NCBI GenBank assembly: GCA_904396155.1 | Contig: CAJFOI010000020.1 | Coordinates: forward strand, 1 to 35,171 | Origin: Candidatus Avispirillum faecium | GTDB taxonomy: Bacteria > Bacillota > Clostridia > Oscillospirales > CAG-272 | Direction: 5' to 3' | Length of the DNA: 35,171 bases | Shown here: positions 9,043 through 17,030 of the stretch, piece after piece | How the letters are laid out: the number at the start of each line of letters is the position of its first letter | How positions within the stretch are numbered: position 1 is the stretch's first letter | Notes under the pieces: model-generated | Databases searched by the model: none | What the model saw: only the letters and a program-made list of their open reading frames with translations | Told to the model about the DNA's origin: nothing | Made by a program: the position numbers and the translations under genes

Positions 9043-10242
9043 TCAAAATTGATTTGCCGGAGAAATGGCGTTCAAATCTGCAAAGGTCAAAATGTCTGAA
9101 AGAATATAGTTGGATACAAACATTCCCGCATGGGTCAGTGCGATGTTGTCTCCCCGGCGCACCATATACCCTTTTTTCAGATAAAAGGGCAGCTTTGCCC
9201 CGTACAGTTCCAGAAAATCACTGCCGAAGGTGCGTCGGAATTCTCCCAGCGGCAGTCCGTCGGAGAGACGGAATTTGAGCATGATATATTCCCCCATCCG
9301 CGCTTTTCCTTTGATTTCTTCGGAGGATGCAGTGATTCCGATATCGCTGTCAATATGCTCGATGCCGCGGATGTATGCCAGAATACTGGGGACAAAGGAA
9401 AACCGGGTCCCATTGAAATAGGAATGGGCACTGGGGCCAAACCCCAAGTATTCTTCGCAGTTCCAGTATTTCAAATTGTGTCTGCACAGTTTTCCCGGCT
9501 GGGCAAAATTGCTGATTTCGTACTGCCGGTATCCCCGCCTTTCCAAGAAGGCGCAGGCGGAACGGTACATGTCAAATTCCGTGTCCTCGTCCGGCAGGGG
9601 GAGCTGGTGGCGGAGCCGATAAAAGGGGGTGCCCGGCTCGATCTTCAGGTTGTACAGGGAGATATGCTCCGGGCGAAGCTTTGTCACATAGTCGATGGAC
9701 CAGAGGAGACTCTCCTGTGTCTGCCGGGGGATGCCAAACATCAAGTCCACGCTGATGTTTTCAATTTTCGCCCGGCGTGCGTCCTGAAAGCACTGGGCAA
9801 ATTCTTCTCTGGTGTGGATTCTGGACAGGGCCTTCAATTCTTCTGCGTTTGCGGACTGCAGACCGATGCTGATCCGATTGACGCCTGCGCGGCGCATATG
9901 GAGAAAGTCTTTGTAAGAGGCGGTAGCGGGATTTACCTCAACGGTGTATTCCGCATTTTTTGTCAAGTGAAATATTCGGCGCACACCGCGAATGATCCGC
10001 AGCAATTGCTCCGGGGGCAATGCGGTTGGCGTGCCGCCGCCTATATATACGCTGTCCGGTGTCCGCTGAGACGCCGCATTTTTATAATATTCCATATGGG
10101 AGAGCAGCGCGTTTGTATATCGCTCATAGATCGTTGGGTCCTTTGGGACAAAGGAATAAAAATCACAGTACGCGCACTTGCTGTAACAGAAAGGAATATG
10201 AATATAGATCCCCAATTTTCCGCCTGTGCTTTGCCCAGTCAT
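9043..10242 (-). CDS. hemW: HemW-type radical SAM protein (heme chaperone family)
   Basis: The product is 399 aa from the ATG at 10242, which has GGAGG upstream at 10254-10258. The frame is open to 10344, but those extra 34 residues are not family-like. The radical SAM motif C19-YSK-C23-AY-C26 is followed by VYIGGGTPTALP, RISIGLQSANAEELKALSRIH, VDLMFGIPRQTQ and YEISNFAQPG, then an HemN_C-type tail. These proteins were long annotated as oxygen-independent coproporphyrinogen oxidases. True HemW proteins bind heme and insert it rather than oxidising coproporphyrinogen, so the pathway role is assigned only at family level. The gene runs convergently into the cysteine desulfurase with an 11-bp gap. 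Confidence 0.92.
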   Translation of the reverse strand: MTGQSTGGKLGIYIHIPFCYSKCAYCDFYSFVPKDPTIYERYTNALLSHMEYYKNAASQRTPDSVYIGGGTPTALPPEQLLRIIRGVRRIFHLTKNAEYTVEVNPATASYKDFLHMRRAGVNRISIGLQSANAEELKALSRIHTREEFAQCFQDARRAKIENISVDLMFGIPRQTQESLLWSIDYVTKLRPEHISLYNLKIEPGTPFYRLRHQLPLPDEDTEFDMYRSACAFLERRGYRQYEISNFAQPGKLCRHNLKYWNCEEYLGFGPSAHSYFNGTRFSFVPSILAYIRGIEHIDSDIGITASSEEIKGKARMGEYIMLKFRLSDGLPLGEFRRTFGSDFLELYGAKLPFYLKKGYMVRRGDNIALTHAGMFVSNYILSDILTFADLNAISPANQF

Positions 10243-10377
10243 GACAGATAACGCCTCCTCTCCAATAGAAATATTGTTACACTGCATATCATACCACAAA
10301 TCCGGATTGTATGCAAGCCGTTTCCCTGCCAACTTCTCCCGCAAGTCTGAATTTCCTGTGAATTTCCAGGGATTCTA

Positions 10378-10406
10378 TTGAAATCAAGGGGATTTTCCTA
10401 TATAAT
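10378..10406 (+). promoter_or_regulatory. Promoter of the metY-metA series
   Basis: TTGAAA at 10378-10383 and TATAAT at 10401-10406 have a 17-bp spacer. The leader of about 85 nt contains TCTGCAAA (10421-10428) and its exact complement TTTGCAGA (10468-10475), which could fold just upstream of the AAGGAAGAG ribosome-binding site. No known SAM riboswitch consensus is recognisable. Confidence 0.7.
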
Positions 10407-10496
10407 AATATAATAATGATTCTGCAAAATGTCTGCACACAGGTGTAAAATCGGTATCGGCGGATGCTTTGCAGAGGGTGGAAAGGAAGAGACGGC

Positions 10497-11774
10497 GTGA
10501 AAGAATTTCATATAGAAACCAAGTGTATTCAGGAGGGCTGGAAGCCTGGAAACGGTGAGCCTCGGGTACTTCCCATTTATCAGAGCACTACCTATAAATA
10601 TGACAGCGGTGAGCATCTGGGAAAGCTGTTTGACCTCTCCGCTCCCGGGCATATGTATACGCGGATTTCCAATCCTACTACTGCTTGTGTAGAGGAAAAG
10701 ATCGCCGCTCTGGAAGGGGGCGTAGGCGCTATGTGCATCTCGTCTGGCCAGGCAGCCGCCCTGCTTTCTGTTTTTAACATTGTCAGTGCCGGAGAGAACT
10801 TCATTTCCTGTTCTGCCATTTATGGGGGAACGCTCAATCTGTTTGCTGTCACTATGCGGCGAATGGGCATCGAGGTGCGGTTTGTCACACCGGAGATGAC
10901 GGACGAAGAAATCCATGCTCTGTTTGACGAGAAGACCCGGCTGGTCTTTGGAGAGACCATTGCAAATCCCGCGCTTACCGTGCTGGATATCGGACGTTTT
11001 GCTGCCATTGCTCACGCGCACGGCGTACCGCTGGTGGTAGACAACACCTTTGCTACACCTGTGTTCTGCCGTCCCTTTGCATTTGGGGCGGACATCGTAA
11101 TACACTCCACCTCTAAATATATGGATGGACATGCGTCTGTCGTAGGCGGTGTGATTGTAGACAGCGGTCGGTTTGACTGGGAAGCAGCCGGGAAGTACCC
11201 GGAACTGACTGCCCCGGATGAAAGCTATCACGGGGTGGTCTATACCCGGGATTTCGGGCAGGCAGCGTATATCACCAAGGCGCGGGTCCAGCTCATGCGG
11301 GATTTGGGGACAACGCCCCAGCCCATCGCCATGTATATTTTGAATCTGGGTCTGGAGACCCTCGCTCTGCGTATGGAGCGCCACTTTGAAAACGGTCTTG
11401 CTGTGGCAAAGTATTTGGAGGGGCACGACAAGATCTGCTGGGTAAACAACCCTGCGCTGCCTTCCAGCGACCAATATGAAAAATGTAAAAAATATTTGGG
11501 CGGAAAATCCTGCGGCGTAGTATCCTTCGGCGTGAAGGGCGGACGGGATGCAGCGATGCGGCTCATGGATCATCTAAAGCTTGCCCAGATCGTGGTACAT
11601 GTGGCAGATGCGCGTACCAGTGTGCTGCATCCCGCCTCTACCACGCATCGGCAGCTCACCGATCAGCAGCTTGTCGATGCGGGCATTGGACCGGATTTGA
11701 TCCGCATGTCCGTGGGCATCGAAAATATCGACGACATTCTGGCCGATTTGGAACAGGCGCTGTCCGCAGTGTAA
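10497..11774 (+). CDS. metY: O-acetylhomoserine sulfhydrylase
   Basis: The product is 425 aa from a GTG at 10497, placed 5-7 bases after AAGGAAGAG. An ATG at 10464 is in frame but lacks a site and adds non-conserved residues. This is a Cys/Met-metabolism PLP enzyme: QSTTYKYDSGEHLGKLF, YTRISNPTTACVEEKIAALE, SSGQAAALL, TIANPALTVLDI, VDNTFATP, the PLP lysine near K207 in HSTSKYMDGH, and a C-terminal SVGIENIDDILADL. The family uses O-acetylhomoserine with sulfide to make homocysteine. The next gene is a homoserine acetyltransferase of the MetA family with the acetyl-specific Glu, which agrees with this substrate. Confidence 0.93.
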   Translation: MKEFHIETKCIQEGWKPGNGEPRVLPIYQSTTYKYDSGEHLGKLFDLSAPGHMYTRISNPTTACVEEKIAALEGGVGAMCISSGQAAALLSVFNIVSAGENFISCSAIYGGTLNLFAVTMRRMGIEVRFVTPEMTDEEIHALFDEKTRLVFGETIANPALTVLDIGRFAAIAHAHGVPLVVDNTFATPVFCRPFAFGADIVIHSTSKYMDGHASVVGGVIVDSGRFDWEAAGKYPELTAPDESYHGVVYTRDFGQAAYITKARVQLMRDLGTTPQPIAMYILNLGLETLALRMERHFENGLAVAKYLEGHDKICWVNNPALPSSDQYEKCKKYLGGKSCGVVSFGVKGGRDAAMRLMDHLKLAQIVVHVADARTSVLHPASTTHRQLTDQQLVDAGIGPDLIRMSVGIENIDDILADLEQALSAV

Positions 11775-11813
11775 GCGGATGTGAAAAAGTAAGAAACAAG
11801 GGAGGACAAGCCG

Positions 11814-12737
11814 TTGCCCATTAAAATTCCCAACGCTTTGCCGGCAACGGAAACCCTGCAAAGCGAAAACATCTTTGTTATCACGGAGACCCGGGCGATT
11901 ACCCAGGATATTCGACCGCTGAAAATTGCCATTTTGAATTTGATGCCTACAAAAATCACCACCGAGACCCAGTTGGCGCGGCTGCTGGGCAACTCCCCTC
12001 TACAGGTGGAACTGGAGCTGCTTCATACTGCTTCCCACAGGGCGCGCAACACTGCACCGGAGCATATGCTCTCCTTTTACCGCACGTATGCGGACGTCAG
12101 GGACGAAAAATTTGACGGTTTGATCATCACCGGAGCGCCGGTGGAAAAGATGGCGTTTGAAGAAGTGGCTTACTGGGAGGAACTGTGCCAGATCATGGAA
12201 TGGTCCAAGACCCATGTGACCAGTACGCTCCACATCTGCTGGGGTGCCCAGGCTGGGCTGTACTACCACTACGGCATTCAGAAATACCCTCTGGAAAAAA
12301 AGCTTTCCGGTATTTTTCCCCATAAAAAAGATCGGAAGACCGCTATATTGCTTCGGGGTTTCGACGATACGTTTATGGTTCCCCATTCCCGTCACACCAT
12401 GGTAAGGCGAGAGGAAATCGAGGCAGTGCCGGAGCTGAAAATCCTGGCTTCCGGTGTGGAGGATCGGGTAGGTGTCTATGCGGTTTCCAATCACGGGGGG
12501 AGCCAAATTTTTATTACTGGTCATCCGGAATATGACGGAGATACCTTAAAAGGGGAATACCTGCGGGACAAAGCTGCCGGGTTGGAGCCCGTACCCCCGG
12601 AGAATTACTTTCCCCAGGGAGATGCAGACAAAACGCCTGTGGTTACCTGGCGCAGCCATGCGAATCTGTTGTATTCCAACTGGCTTAATTATTTTGTATA
12701 TCAGACAACACCTTACGACATAAAACAAATCGGCTAA
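11814..12737 (+). CDS. metA: Homoserine O-acetyltransferase (MetA/HTS family)
   Basis: The product is 307 aa from TTG 11814, with GGAGG at 11801-11805 and 8 bp spacing. The translated N-terminus [11 protein letters not shown] matches the family, so the rare start codon is well supported. Catalytic C142 lies in HICWGAQAG, and the H237-x-E239 pair in TGHPEYD completes the expected triad. Residue 111 in TGAPVEKM is Glu. In the family Glu at this position goes with acetyl-CoA use and Gly with succinyl-CoA use, so the product should be O-acetylhomoserine despite the MetA-type fold. It lies 39 bp after metY, and together they form the direct sulfhydrylation route to homocysteine. Confidence 0.94.
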   Translation: MPIKIPNALPATETLQSENIFVITETRAITQDIRPLKIAILNLMPTKITTETQLARLLGNSPLQVELELLHTASHRARNTAPEHMLSFYRTYADVRDEKFDGLIITGAPVEKMAFEEVAYWEELCQIMEWSKTHVTSTLHICWGAQAGLYYHYGIQKYPLEKKLSGIFPHKKDRKTAILLRGFDDTFMVPHSRHTMVRREEIEAVPELKILASGVEDRVGVYAVSNHGGSQIFITGHPEYDGDTLKGEYLRDKAAGLEPVPPENYFPQGDADKTPVVTWRSHANLLYSNWLNYFVYQTTPYDIKQIG

Positions 12738-12754
12738 TTGAAGGAGGCTGGCAA

Positions 12755-13015
12755 ATGGCAGACCAACCGCATGCGAAGACGCAGACTTTTTCCCTGCACG
12801 ATGAGCGGGACCGTGCGATCCGGGAGATCCTCACCGCGGTCTATCAGGCGCTTCAGGAAAAGGGCTACGATCCCATCAATCAGTTGGTGGGTTATATTCT
12901 TTCCGAGGATCCCACCTATATCACCAATCATAAAAACGCAAGGGCGCTGATCTGCCGGATCGACCGGGATGAACTGATGGGCGCCCTGGTGAAATACTAT
13001 CTGGGATTGCGTTAA
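12755..13015 (+). CDS. ireB: IreB family regulatory phosphoprotein (UPF0297)
   Basis: The product is 86 aa. AAGGAGG at 12741-12747 sets ATG 12755. The signature [25 protein letters not shown] with [16 protein letters not shown] is typical of UPF0297/IreB (YrzL). In Enterococcus faecalis IreB is phosphorylated on N-terminal threonines by the PASTA kinase IreK and affects cell-envelope stress tolerance. Here the N-terminus has T9 and T11 in TQTFSL at the comparable place. The usual neighbours ruvX and yrzB are absent. Instead the gene lies between metA and ribF in a dense plus-strand series. Confidence 0.92.
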   Translation: MADQPHAKTQTFSLHDERDRAIREILTAVYQALQEKGYDPINQLVGYILSEDPTYITNHKNARALICRIDRDELMGALVKYYLGLR

Positions 13016-13039
13016 TCCGTACTGTCAGGAGGTATGCGC

Positions 13040-13990
13040 GTGACTGTTTATCAATTGTATATCGATGCAGAAACAGGCACGCCCGGATACGTCAGAACAG
13101 ATGCGCTTCCGCCTGGTGCCGCTGTGGCGCTGGGAAATTTCGACGGGGTGCATCGGGGGCATCAGCGCCTGTTTTCCCGGGCAAAGGAAGCAGGCTGCAC
13201 CTGCAGTGCCGCATGGACTTTTACCAGTCTGGCAAAACCTGCAGATGCGGTCCCCTTTCTTACGGATACGGGATCTAAGCTGCGGCTCTTTGCCGCCTGT
13301 GGGTTGGATTATGCCGTGCTGGAGGATTTTGAAACGATTCGTACCCAGTCTCCGGCGGAGTTTGCACAAAAGTACCTGCCGGAGCAGCTGCGGGCGGGTT
13401 GTGTGATCTGTGGCTTTAACTTTCGCTTTGGAAAAGATGGCATGGGCGATGCCGATGCATTGCGAGAATATCTTGCAGCTGCGGGAATTCCGGTGATTGT
13501 GGAAAAGCCGGTCCTATGGCAGAATAAAATCGTCTCGTCCAGCGCGGTGCGCAGATGTGTTTTAGACGGAGATATGGAGGGGGCAGAGGACCTTTTGGGC
13601 CATCCCTTTTCTATTTGTTTTCCAGTCGTGCGGGGGAAGCAGCTGGGCCGCACGATTGGGATCCCCACCATCAATCAAAGTTTTCCGGCAGGTCACATCA
13701 TTCCAAGGTCCGGCATTTATGCCTGTACCTGTAATGTAGGGGAGGATGTTTTTTTGGGCGTGGCCAATATCGGCGTGCGGCCTACCGTGACGGGAGGACA
13801 TGTTCCGGTAAACTGCGAAACCCATATTATCGACTACAGCGGCCTTTTATATGGAAAGGAAATTCAGGTGGATTTCTATCATCGGCTGCGGGACGAGATT
13901 CGTTTTGCGGGAATTGCGCAGCTGAAGGAACAGGTACAACGGGACATAGAGGCAACGATTTCTTATTTTGCGGCTACATACGGCAGCTAA
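13040..13990 (+). CDS. ribF: Bifunctional riboflavin kinase/FAD synthetase
   Basis: The product is 316 aa from GTG 13040, seven bases after AGGAGG (13027-13032). The in-frame ATG at 13034 is only one base from that site and is unlikely to be used. The N-terminal FAD synthetase domain (about 25-175) contains ALGNFDGVHRGHQRL and CGFNFRFGKDGMGD, with KIVSSSAVRRCVLDGD near its end. The C-terminal flavokinase domain (about 180-316) contains RGKQLGRTIGIPTIN and GVANIGVRPTV, then VDFYHRLRDEIRF. The protein makes FMN and FAD from riboflavin in the cytosol. It lies 24 bp after ireB in the same apparent operon. Confidence 0.94.
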   Translation: MTVYQLYIDAETGTPGYVRTDALPPGAAVALGNFDGVHRGHQRLFSRAKEAGCTCSAAWTFTSLAKPADAVPFLTDTGSKLRLFAACGLDYAVLEDFETIRTQSPAEFAQKYLPEQLRAGCVICGFNFRFGKDGMGDADALREYLAAAGIPVIVEKPVLWQNKIVSSSAVRRCVLDGDMEGAEDLLGHPFSICFPVVRGKQLGRTIGIPTINQSFPAGHIIPRSGIYACTCNVGEDVFLGVANIGVRPTVTGGHVPVNCETHIIDYSGLLYGKEIQVDFYHRLRDEIRFAGIAQLKEQVQRDIEATISYFAATYGS

Positions 13991-14027
13991 ATGCCGCCTG
14001 CTTTCAAGAGGAAGGAGATGAAATTCC

Positions 14028-15338
14028 ATGGGAAAGAAAAAAAGGGTGATGGCAGCCTTTTTATCCGTGTTTCTTCTGACGGCAGGAGCACTTTGTCTGT
14101 GCGTTCCATCTGCGGCGCTGGAAGACCCGGTGGTTTCCAACGCAAAGGGGATTTATCTCTATAATCTGGAAAATGACAGGGCGGTTTTTACTCTCAACCC
14201 CGATGAGCAGCTGTATCCCACATCTACTGTAAAGATGATGACGGGAATTTTAGCCATAGAAAACCTTTCCGATCGATTGGACGAATCGGTCACTGTAACG
14301 GCAGAGATGATGTCGGCGGTGTCCGGCAACAATATCGGCCTTGCCGCCGGGGAGATCGTCACCATAGACAGTATGCTCCGCGCTCTGTTGGTGAACGGCG
14401 CAAACGATGCGGCTTATGTGCTTGCCTATACTGTGTCCGGCTCTGCGGAGGAATTTGTGACACTGATGAATACAAGGGCCAAGGAACTGGGGGCACACCA
14501 TACCCACTATACCAACCCCACAGGGATGCACGACGACAATATGTACACGACAGCTGCAGACACGGCGCAGATCGCCAAATATGCGTACAGCCTGGAGATG
14601 TTTATGGAGATCTCTTCCTCTGTACGGTATGCAATGCCGGCGACCAATTTGTCGGCGGCCCGCACGCTTCACAATCGCAATTGCCTGTTGTCCGTATACT
14701 ATGATACGGATTATTACAATGATCAGGCCAGAGGCATGAACGCAGGCTCTACTCCCCAGGGAGGAAACAGCGTGGTCACGGCTGCTACGGATGGGGAACT
14801 GACGTACATTGTTGTGGTCATGGGGGCAGATACCATAGACGGACAAGTGTATTCCTATATCAATGCCACCAATCTTTTGGAGTGGGCCTTTGCTTCTTTT
14901 ACTTATACTCAGGTGCTGTCCCCGGAACAGGTGGTCTGTGAAATTCCGGTAACTTTGTCCACTGCGGTGGATTATGTGACCCTGGTTTCTACCGATACGC
15001 TGCGGGTATACCTTCCTGCCGATGTGAATGTGGAAGAGGAGATCGAGATCAGCTATGTTACAAACAGCGAGGAGCTCCAGGCGCCGGTTCACGAGGGCCA
15101 GGTAGTGGGCAGTGTCACGGCCATTTACAACGGGGAGGTGTTGGGAACTTCTCAATTGGTGGCGACGACGGATGTTTCCAGAAGCGATCTGCTGTACGGA
15201 CTTTATAAGATCGAGCAATTTACCAAAAGCCGGTTTTTTATCGTGACGCTGATCGCTGCTGTCGTCTTTACGCTGATTTATATTTTTGGTACAGCGATCC
15301 TGCGCCAGAAGAAAGGAAAAAAGCGTATGCGGTATTAA
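14028..15338 (+). CDS. S11 (D-Ala-D-Ala carboxypeptidase-like) membrane protein with altered motifs
   Basis: The product is 436 aa. AAGGAG at 14012-14017 precedes ATG 14028. A signal peptide covers residues 1-30 and a C-terminal membrane anchor lies near 398-424, followed by a basic tail (RQKKGKKRMRY). The fold is that of DacF/PBP5-like peptidases, with S66-TV-K69 intact in LYPTSTVKMM and NPTGMHDDN conserved. The second motif, normally SxN in LxxSANDAA, reads NGANDAA with G124-A-N126. The third, normally KTG, reads N238-A-G in GMNAGSTPQGG. Only the nucleophile motif is canonical, so activity or substrate may differ. It acts outside the membrane on peptidoglycan if it is active. It sits between ribF and the dockerin-phosphatase. 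Confidence 0.85.
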   Translation: MGKKKRVMAAFLSVFLLTAGALCLCVPSAALEDPVVSNAKGIYLYNLENDRAVFTLNPDEQLYPTSTVKMMTGILAIENLSDRLDESVTVTAEMMSAVSGNNIGLAAGEIVTIDSMLRALLVNGANDAAYVLAYTVSGSAEEFVTLMNTRAKELGAHHTHYTNPTGMHDDNMYTTAADTAQIAKYAYSLEMFMEISSSVRYAMPATNLSAARTLHNRNCLLSVYYDTDYYNDQARGMNAGSTPQGGNSVVTAATDGELTYIVVVMGADTIDGQVYSYINATNLLEWAFASFTYTQVLSPEQVVCEIPVTLSTAVDYVTLVSTDTLRVYLPADVNVEEEIEISYVTNSEELQAPVHEGQVVGSVTAIYNGEVLGTSQLVATTDVSRSDLLYGLYKIEQFTKSRFFIVTLIAAVVFTLIYIFGTAILRQKKGKKRMRY

Positions 15339-15357
15339 ACCGTGTTTAGGGAAACAC

Positions 15358-16983
15358 ATGCAGAGCATGAAAACAAAAATCTTGTCCCTGGCGGCTGCCG
15401 TTTTTTTGCTGTGCAGCCTGTTTTTTGGGACAGGTTGTACCATTCGGGCGGAATATCTCATCGGAGATGTGAACGGAGACGGCACGGTAGATGCCAGAGA
15501 CGCGTATACGCTGCTTCGGTACCTGTCAGGACGTTTTACCCCTATTTCCGAGGAAAATGCCGATCTGACCTTTGACGGCGCCATAACGGAGACAGACGCG
15601 CAGGTGCTGCTGCAATATCTGGCGGGTGTGAGCAAGCCGGGCACCCGGTATGCTTCTGTTGTTCTCAACGGGGTCTCCCTGGAGGAGTATCAAATCGTGA
15701 TTCCAAAGGAGGGAGGAGACTTTCCCGCCTGGGCTGCGGATCAGCTGCGGGACGAACTGGAGAACAGCTGTGGAGTGCGCCTGTCTGTGGTTTTCGATGA
15801 CGAGGCGGAATCGGAATATGAGATTTTGATCGGAAATACCAACCGAGCGGAAAGCAAAACAACGGAGACACTCTCCCCCCTTTCCTATATGATCTATACG
15901 CAGGGATCCAAGATCGTACTGCTGGGGGAGGACTTCATGGTAGGAGGTGGTGTGGGGTACCTGACCCACACACTGCTGTCCGGCAGTGACGGCTGGAATA
16001 CGCACGCGGACATCACGGTGCCCGAAGATAAGCTGGTGCGGGAATACCAGCCCCAGGCCGCGGAAAGCGTGATCCTTATGATCGGGGACGGGATGGGGCA
16101 GAACCATATTCGTATGGCATGTGATCCCCGCGCACAGGTGCAGGATCCAGAGGACGGCAGTACGGCTGTTACCGCGGAACCCGTGGAGACGTTTTGGGCG
16201 GCGCGGTTCCCCGCCTGCGGCACCGCCTCCACGGAAAATGTTTTGGGCGGTGTGACCGATTCTGCTGCAGCGGCCACGGCACTGTCCACCGGATGGAAAA
16301 CGCGCAACGGTGTGCTGGGCATGCGGCTGGATGCTTCCCTGGGGGATGCGGCCCCCTCTTTGCGTTCAGTACAAAATGTGCGGGAACTTGCATCCCTGTC
16401 CGGACGGACGACAGCGATTCTTTCTACCGACCGGATGACCGGAGCGACGCCCAACGCTTTTCTGGTACATCACAGCGACCGGTATGATTACAGCGTAGTG
16501 ACCCAGCAGCAGGAGGCGCTGGCGCAGAGTGAGATCGCCTGTGATTTTCTCTGGTGCGATTATGATGACGATGCTTTTCTGAAACAGCTGCAAAAGGCGG
16601 TCCATGCAGCACTGGCCAATGACAGCGGCTTTTTCCTGATGGCGGAGGAAGCAATGATCGACAAGTACGCTACAAAAGAAGATTACAACGAAACGGTGCG
16701 CACAGTGTCCCGGTTCAATGATTGTATAGCCTATGCCGCGCTTACGGCGGTGTGTCATCCGGATATTGCTGTTATTGTGACGGCGGATCATGAGACCGGT
16801 GGTCTGACCCTTTTGGAAGACGGCAGCTATACATGGACTTCCGGCGGAGAGCACACAGGTGTGCCTGTGCCTGTCTATGCCATCGGGGCGGGCACGGAAA
16901 TGTTTCACAGCACTCTTGTAGAGAATACGGACATCGCAAAGTATATTGCCTCTGTGTTTGGGGCGGAATCTTTCGGTGGATGA
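15358..16983 (+). CDS. Secreted dockerin-alkaline phosphatase
   Basis: The product is 541 aa from ATG 15358, five bases after TAGGGA. A hydrophobic signal ends in FFGTGC, only weakly like a lipobox. Just after it (about 37-92) is a dockerin, with loops DVNGDGTVDARD and DLTFDGAITETD, each followed by LLRYLSG or LLQYLAG. Residues about 100-235 resemble the N-terminal accessory domain of DUF4838-type proteins (AADQLRDELENSCGVRL, YEILIGNT). From about 238 a complete alkaline phosphatase domain follows: MIGDGMG with metal-binding D244, nucleophile S302 in VTDSAAAATALSTG, MAEEAMID, VTADHETGG and GGEHTGVPVPV. An N-terminal dockerin on a phosphatase is unusual. It suggests phosphate release at a cohesin-bearing cell surface. 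Confidence 0.88.
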   Translation: MQSMKTKILSLAAAVFLLCSLFFGTGCTIRAEYLIGDVNGDGTVDARDAYTLLRYLSGRFTPISEENADLTFDGAITETDAQVLLQYLAGVSKPGTRYASVVLNGVSLEEYQIVIPKEGGDFPAWAADQLRDELENSCGVRLSVVFDDEAESEYEILIGNTNRAESKTTETLSPLSYMIYTQGSKIVLLGEDFMVGGGVGYLTHTLLSGSDGWNTHADITVPEDKLVREYQPQAAESVILMIGDGMGQNHIRMACDPRAQVQDPEDGSTAVTAEPVETFWAARFPACGTASTENVLGGVTDSAAAATALSTGWKTRNGVLGMRLDASLGDAAPSLRSVQNVRELASLSGRTTAILSTDRMTGATPNAFLVHHSDRYDYSVVTQQQEALAQSEIACDFLWCDYDDDAFLKQLQKAVHAALANDSGFFLMAEEAMIDKYATKEDYNETVRTVSRFNDCIAYAALTAVCHPDIAVIVTADHETGGLTLLEDGSYTWTSGGEHTGVPVPVYAIGAGTEMFHSTLVENTDIAKYIASVFGAESFGG

Positions 16984-17029
16984 AAAAACCTCCCCTGGAG
17001 TTGATGGTCAACTCCAGGGGAGGTTTTTT
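16983..17029. terminator. Bidirectional terminator between converging genes
   Basis: A long perfect stem, AACCTCCCCTGGAGTTGA paired with TCAACTCCAGGGGAGGTT around a TGG loop, has A residues on the left and T residues on the right. It can end both the plus-strand phosphatase transcript and the minus-strand LRR transcript. Confidence 0.92.
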
Positions 17030-17030
17030 C

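Noticed and set aside
10243-10344. Longer HemW start at 10344.
   Set aside because: The added residues are not family-like and lack a ribosome-binding site. GGAGG precedes the ATG at 10242.
10407-10496. SAM riboswitch upstream of metY.
   Set aside because: The leader is only about 85 nt, and I could not match SAM-I, SAM-II or SAM-IV core motifs. Only a simple inverted repeat is visible.
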